A stretch of 64,000 bases of DNA from NCBI RefSeq assembly GCF_030268965.1, contig NZ_BSSE01000016.1, positions 1 through 64,000 of the forward strand, given 5' to 3'. How positions within the stretch are numbered: position 1 is the stretch's first letter; the number at the start of each line of letters is the position of its first letter. The notes under the pieces are model-generated. The model saw only the letters and a list, made by a program, of their open reading frames with translations. It made no database searches and was not told where the DNA came from. The DNA is from Microtetraspora sp. NBRC 16547 (GTDB lineage Bacteria; Actinomycetota; Actinomycetes; Streptosporangiales; Streptosporangiaceae). This document shows, piece by piece, positions 60,477 through 64,000 of this stretch. Made by a program: the position numbers and the translations under genes.

Positions 60477-61829
60477 TCATGGCGCCGCGATACCTTTCAC
60501 GATTCGCCGTAGATCATGTGCGGGAGCGGTGACCACGATGGCCAGGCCGAACTCTGGAGTCCAGGTGAACTTCCGGCTGGGTGTGGAGGCCCCCGTGTCG
60601 AGCAGATTCCCTTGTACCCCGGCGATGGTCGCCGGCTTCGGCTCGCCTCTGGACACGCTGCTCCACCAGGTGGCGCTCGGAACCGCCGCGCCACGCTGGA
60701 TGGAGACAGTGACGGTGTCTTCGCCGTCCGGGCCGATCCATCGCCGGGCGGTGGAACGCCAGCGTGCTGTCATGGCGGTCTCCACAGGACCCGGCCGCAG
60801 ATCTGGACCAGCGAGGGAGATCTCGATGCCGTCGAGGGACTCGCCCTGCCCTTCGGGAGGCGACTGGATGCCCTCGGCGATCCGTACCAGGTCCCCCTCC
60901 GGCAGGTGGTCCCCCCGGACCCGCACGCCGATTCCCGGCTTGACCAGCCACAGCAACACCCGGCCTGCCTGTCCGGTGGCTCCCACGTAGGCCGGCTGGC
61001 CGTGCACCGAGGCCGGACGCACATCGGTCAGAACCTCCTGCGGCGGTCCGGCGGCACGCAACTTCTCCAGTGTCGCCGCGGCCCGGCCGTATACGACCTC
61101 GATGGAGACGCGCTGGCCGGACTCACCTTGCCAGAGCCGGGTCAGCGCGTCGAGATTCGCGCCGACCGTTCCCGAGACCCACATGCCGGCCGGCATGTGC
61201 GTGATGCGGAGTCCGGCGAAGGCGGGACTCCAACCGGCCACTCGCAGCCCACCGGCGATTCGGTCGCGCTCTCCCTTCAGAGTCGCCGAGACCGTGACTT
61301 TCAGTACAAGGCGGTGGTCAGCGACCCACATGGCGCTGGTGCCGTCGCCGGACAACACCGGATCGTTGATGGATCGCGGCTCGACCGGTGAGTCGACAAC
61401 ATTCATGGCCATGATGTCCATCGCGTCGCGCATGACGCCGTCCGTGCGGTAGGCCGAAACCTGGACGAAATCGCTGCCGGCCTGCCATCTCAGCGCCTCA
61501 CCGCGCAGCCGGATCTCTCCTTTGACGTCTTTCTCCTGCGCCCGCAGGCGTTGCGGGGCACCCAGCCCCTCCGGGATGTAGCCGATCCGCACGCCATCCA
61601 GTTCCGGGGAGGCGGCGACCGGGTCGGGCCGGGTGACGATGTACGGCGACACGACACCGATCGCCACCAGCACGGCGGCGGCGGCCGCGGCGACACTCGC
61701 CGCCAGTCTGCGCCGCCTTCTGCGCAGCGCCACTCGGGCCGTCACCCGTACGGCCAGTTCCGGCGCCCCCAGCACTGGCTGGGTCGCGTCGATCATTCCC
61801 TGGCGTAGTCGTTCCTCAATATCGCGCAC
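60477..61829 (-). CDS. Membrane-anchored sigma partner, unknown
   Basis: 450 aa from the GTG at 61829, chosen because GAGGAGG lies 9 nt upstream and overlap with the sigma gene is then 14 bp. Cytoplasmic head RDIEERLRQGMIDATQPVLG, an Arg run (ALRRRRRRLAASVAA), one helix (AAAAAAVLVAIGVVSPYIV), then a large extracytoplasmic domain with two related halves (RIGYIPEGLGAPQRL; LRITHMPAGMWVSG). Together with the upstream SigE-family gene it forms a sigma/partner module. Confidence 0.78.
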   Translation of the reverse strand: MRDIEERLRQGMIDATQPVLGAPELAVRVTARVALRRRRRRLAASVAAAAAAVLVAIGVVSPYIVTRPDPVAASPELDGVRIGYIPEGLGAPQRLRAQEKDVKGEIRLRGEALRWQAGSDFVQVSAYRTDGVMRDAMDIMAMNVVDSPVEPRSINDPVLSGDGTSAMWVADHRLVLKVTVSATLKGERDRIAGGLRVAGWSPAFAGLRITHMPAGMWVSGTVGANLDALTRLWQGESGQRVSIEVVYGRAAATLEKLRAAGPPQEVLTDVRPASVHGQPAYVGATGQAGRVLLWLVKPGIGVRVRGDHLPEGDLVRIAEGIQSPPEGQGESLDGIEISLAGPDLRPGPVETAMTARWRSTARRWIGPDGEDTVTVSIQRGAAVPSATWWSSVSRGEPKPATIAGVQGNLLDTGASTPSRKFTWTPEFGLAIVVTAPAHDLRRIVKGIAAP

Positions 61830-62319
61830 TGTTCGCCACCTCCTCACCCAGCAGCGCCCGCAGGCGTTTCAGCGCCTTGGACATCTGGCTCTTGACCGTG
61901 CCGACGGAGCAGCCGAGCATCTTCGCGGTCTGGACCTCAGTCATGTCATCCCAGAACCTGAGCACCACCACAGCCCGCTGACGGGGTGGCAACGCCCGTA
62001 ACGCGTCCATGACGACGTGCCGTAACTCGACGTCCTCCCGCGCGGCGGGCAGTTCGGGAGGGGTATGCGTCGGAATCAATCGCATGATTGCCAGACGCCG
62101 CGCCCGGCTGATCGCTAGGTTGACGATGATCCGCCGGATGTAGGGCTCGGGGTCGCCGCCACGGCACAGCCTGTCCCAATGCAGACACGCCCGCTCCAGC
62201 GCGGTCTGCAGCAAATCTTCGGCTTCCCCAAACGAACCGCAGGTCAGGTACGCCGTGCGCAACAGGCTTGTACTGCGGGCGGCCACGAACTCCGTGAACC
62301 CGTCCGTATGCGGCGTCAC
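61816..62319 (-). CDS. ECF sigma factor, SigE family
   Basis: 167 aa from the GTG at 62319 (GAAGGGCG upstream). Region 2: GFTEFVAARSTSLLRTAYLT then GEAEDLLQTALERACLHWDR; region 4: DALRALPPRQRAVVVLRFWD then TAKMLGCSVGTVKSQMSKAL. Same subfamily as the gene at 43621. An AACC-N16-CGTG promoter lies 30 bp upstream, suggesting autoregulation. Coupled to the membrane partner downstream. Confidence 0.9.
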   Translation of the reverse strand: MTPHTDGFTEFVAARSTSLLRTAYLTCGSFGEAEDLLQTALERACLHWDRLCRGGDPEPYIRRIIVNLAISRARRLAIMRLIPTHTPPELPAAREDVELRHVVMDALRALPPRQRAVVVLRFWDDMTEVQTAKMLGCSVGTVKSQMSKALKRLRALLGEEVANSARY

Positions 62320-62348
62320 TGAACGCCCTTCGAAATCATGACCCCATA

Positions 62349-62372
62349 CACGCACAGCACGCCGCGAAGGTT
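62349..62372 (-). promoter_or_regulatory. ECF-type promoter of the second SigE-family gene
   Basis: On the minus strand: AACC (62372-62369), 16-bp spacer, CGTG (62352-62349). Very similar to the promoter of the other SigE-family gene (AACCTT context in both). The rest of 62373-62687 holds no gene that I can support. Confidence 0.5.
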
Positions 62373-62687
62373 GCCTTGGTCTCCCAGCTCCACCGCAGGA
62401 GGGAGAACACGTGATGGGGACCCGGCATGCACCGGGACCGGACGGCGAGCGCGCAGAAGCCACCGACCCGGTGGAGACGGGAGACCTCGCTGAGCAACGT
62501 TCGGGAGAAGACTCCCCATACGTCGCGACTCGTTGCCCTGGCAGTAACCCCTGCGGTGTCGGTGCAGGCGCCTGCCCGCAGCCGCTCAGCGTTCCTGCTG
62601 TGCGACCCAGGCCAGCTATGGACTCGCAGCCACCACAAGACGTCTGTGAGGGGCGGCTGGTGTATTTCGCTGCTGTATAGGCACGAG

Positions 62688-62720
62688 AAAGGCCCCCCGA
62701 GATGATCCCGGAGGGCCTTT
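62688..62720 (-). terminator. Terminator of tRNA-Arg
   Basis: AAAGGCCC and GGGCCTTT pair as an 8-bp stem with an inner CCGAGATGATCCCGG part. It lies 10 bp after the tRNA 3' end and differs from the terminator attached to the 3' fragment at 52.4 kb, as expected if this side came with the inserted element. Confidence 0.75.
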
Positions 62721-62729
62721 CACCTGCTG

Positions 62730-62802
62730 CGCGGCCGGGAGGACTCGAACCCCCAACCTTCTGATCCGTAGTCAGATGCTCTATCCATTGAGCTACGGCC
62801 GC
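62730..62802 (-). tRNA. tRNA-Arg(ACG)
   Basis: 73 nt, full cloverleaf: acceptor GCGGCCG/CGGCCGC with discriminator G, D-arm GCTC..GAGC, anticodon arm TCTGA/TCAGA with loop CTACGGA (anticodon ACG), T-arm GGGGG-TTCGAGT-CCTCC. No encoded CCA. Its last 43 nt are duplicated at 52448-52490, marking it as an integration target. Confidence 0.95.
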
Positions 62803-63098
62803 TCGCTGACGTCAGTAAGCATAGCGGGTTCTGCGGCGTGCTCCGAACTGGAATTGCGGCGTGCCGTCCTGAGTCCGCTCCGGCGCGCCGCCCTCACGCC
62901 TGGCGCCGCCGTACGGCCGGGCGCCCCGGGCCTGGTCGGGTGCCGTACGGCGGGTGCGGGAACGGCGATGTGGGCAGGACAAACCGGATCACAGATGTGA
63001 AGGAACCGGACGGGGAAAGCCACGGAGGAGCCGGAGAACATGGGCAGGGCCTCTCGTGGGCGCAGCCGCGTCGTTTGAGGACACGGCTGAGGGCGCGG

Positions 63099-63608
63099 TC
63101 ACGCCGAGGTGGAGACGCCGACGCCGCCCCGCGTCTCCGCGCCGTATCGCTCCAGCTCCTTGGCCAGGTCCAGTGGCCTGACGCGCGCGCGGCCGGCGAG
63201 GGTCTCGTCGTCGATCAGGTTGAGCGGGACCAGCCAGGACACCTCGAACTCCAGCCCGTCGGGGTCCTTGGCATAGAGGGCCTTGGTCGTGGAGTGGTCC
63301 GACGCGCCGGCCAGGGCGCCCATCTCGCTCAGCTTCACCGCGATGCGCTGCAGTTCGGCGAGCGTGTCCACCTCCCACGCGAGGTGGTAGAGCCCGACGG
63401 TCGAACGGCCGGCGGGGGACGGCCCCGCCTGCGGGCCCAGCTCGAAGAGCCCGAGGTCGTGGTCGTTCGCCGAACCGGACGCCTGCAAGAACGCGGCCCC
63501 GGGGCCGCCCATGACGACCCGGAAGCCGAGAGCCTCCTGATAGAACGCGACGCTGGCCGAGACGTCCCTTACGTACAGCACCGCGTGATTGAGCCGCTGA
63601 ACCGGCAT
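63099..63608 (-). CDS. VOC-family (glyoxalase/extradiol dioxygenase-like) protein
   Basis: 169 aa, one complete beta-alpha-beta-beta-beta pair. RLNHAVLYVRDVSASVAFYQ starts the first module with the metal His; LYHLAWEVDTLAELQRIAVK is the second module with the next His; KDPDGLEFEVSW carries the Glu. The three metal ligands fit a catechol-2,3-dioxygenase-type VOC. The last 45 residues (NLIDDETLAGRARVRPLDLA) resemble the tail of that subgroup. Substrate unknown; single gene next to the tRNA. Confidence 0.88.
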   Translation of the reverse strand: MPVQRLNHAVLYVRDVSASVAFYQEALGFRVVMGGPGAAFLQASGSANDHDLGLFELGPQAGPSPAGRSTVGLYHLAWEVDTLAELQRIAVKLSEMGALAGASDHSTTKALYAKDPDGLEFEVSWLVPLNLIDDETLAGRARVRPLDLAKELERYGAETRGGVGVSTSA

Positions 63609-63724
63609 GACCCCTCCTAGATAATTGAACTCTCAATCATTCTACGCGACGCGGCGTTCACGGAAACTGTCGGCGGCAGGTCGTACGGTGGCCTGCGGAC
63701 TGGAGCCGACGGAGGGGGCGTTTC

Positions 63725-63937
63725 ATGATCGCTGACCGGGTCACCCAGGAGCGCGAGGCCAATCTGATCCTGTTCCGGGTCGTCCACGAGGTGGCGGTCC
63801 GCCATGCCGGGCAGCCGTTCCACGAGGTGCTCTCCATTCTCCGGCGGGCCCTTCCCTCCGTCCCCGGCCTGGACGAGCCGGAGGTCCGCCGCATCGCCGA
63901 GCAGATCAGCGTCGGACGCGATCCCTCGGGTCTCTGA
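63725..63937 (+). CDS. Small hypothetical protein
   Basis: 70 aa, with GGAGGGGG before the ATG. Helical: TQEREANLILFRVVHEVAVR, HEVLSILRRALPSV and EPEVRRIAEQISVGRDPSGL. No family recognised; codon use looks coding. Confidence 0.65.
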   Translation: MIADRVTQEREANLILFRVVHEVAVRHAGQPFHEVLSILRRALPSVPGLDEPEVRRIAEQISVGRDPSGL

Positions 63938-64000
63938 TCCTCAGGACCAGGCGGTCCGAGCCCCGGCACGCACTCGCCGAGCCCCGGCACGCAGTCTCCG

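Overview
The window is high-GC DNA with strong codon-position bias. It carries many ECF sigma factors, a LAL-type LuxR regulator, a B12-independent MetE, a PASTA-less Ser/Thr kinase, several probably leaderless genes (a TANNNT box 6-7 nt before the start) and actinomycete-type secreted proteins. This points to a filamentous actinomycete, plausibly Streptosporangiaceae-like. The family assignment is inference; no marker gene settles it.

Layout. 0-16 kb is mostly core-like: a truncated HNH endonuclease, manA, a FluC/DUF190/FluC fluoride-channel cluster, metE with a LysR regulator and a methyltransferase, a secreted GDPD, a CDP-alcohol phosphotransferase and a GNAT. 15.1-16.5 kb holds an auxiliary, short threonyl-tRNA synthetase preceded by a Thr-Thr-Thr leader peptide and a perfect 14-bp terminator hairpin, which is a ribosome-mediated attenuator. 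16.6-21.6 kb is a tandem duplication of a membrane NACHT ATPase gene. 21.6-23.2 kb is a stand-alone YcaO gene preceded by an unlisted 44-codon RiPP-precursor-like gene with a strong ribosome binding site.

23.4-33.3 kb is the most striking block. A patatin-like phospholipase faces an apparent operon of (i) a catalase-like domain fused to a COX/alpha-dioxygenase-like heme peroxidase, (ii) a nitroreductase-fold protein and (iii, iv) two tandem ThDP-dependent lyase/synthase paralogues. Together they suggest a fatty-acid oxygenation and alpha-cleavage (oxylipin-like) pathway. A LAL regulator and an FAD monooxygenase follow; their upstream regions share a 13-bp motif.

37.7-48.2 kb holds ECF sigma/membrane-partner pairs, small hypothetical and immunity-like genes, a peptidase E homologue, an APH-like kinase and a Ser/Thr kinase. 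48.3-62.8 kb is accessory. A 43-bp exact copy of the 3' end of tRNA-Arg(ACG) at 52.45 kb and the intact tRNA at 62.73-62.80 kb bracket a 10.3-kb island. The island carries a secreted subtilase, a Tat-exported PHP-type hydrolase, a lone type I-E-like CRISPR repeat, decayed genes and two intact ECF sigma modules. A second copy of the tRNA's terminator at 48.32 kb suggests an older neighbouring insertion. After the tRNA come a VOC-family gene and a small unknown gene.
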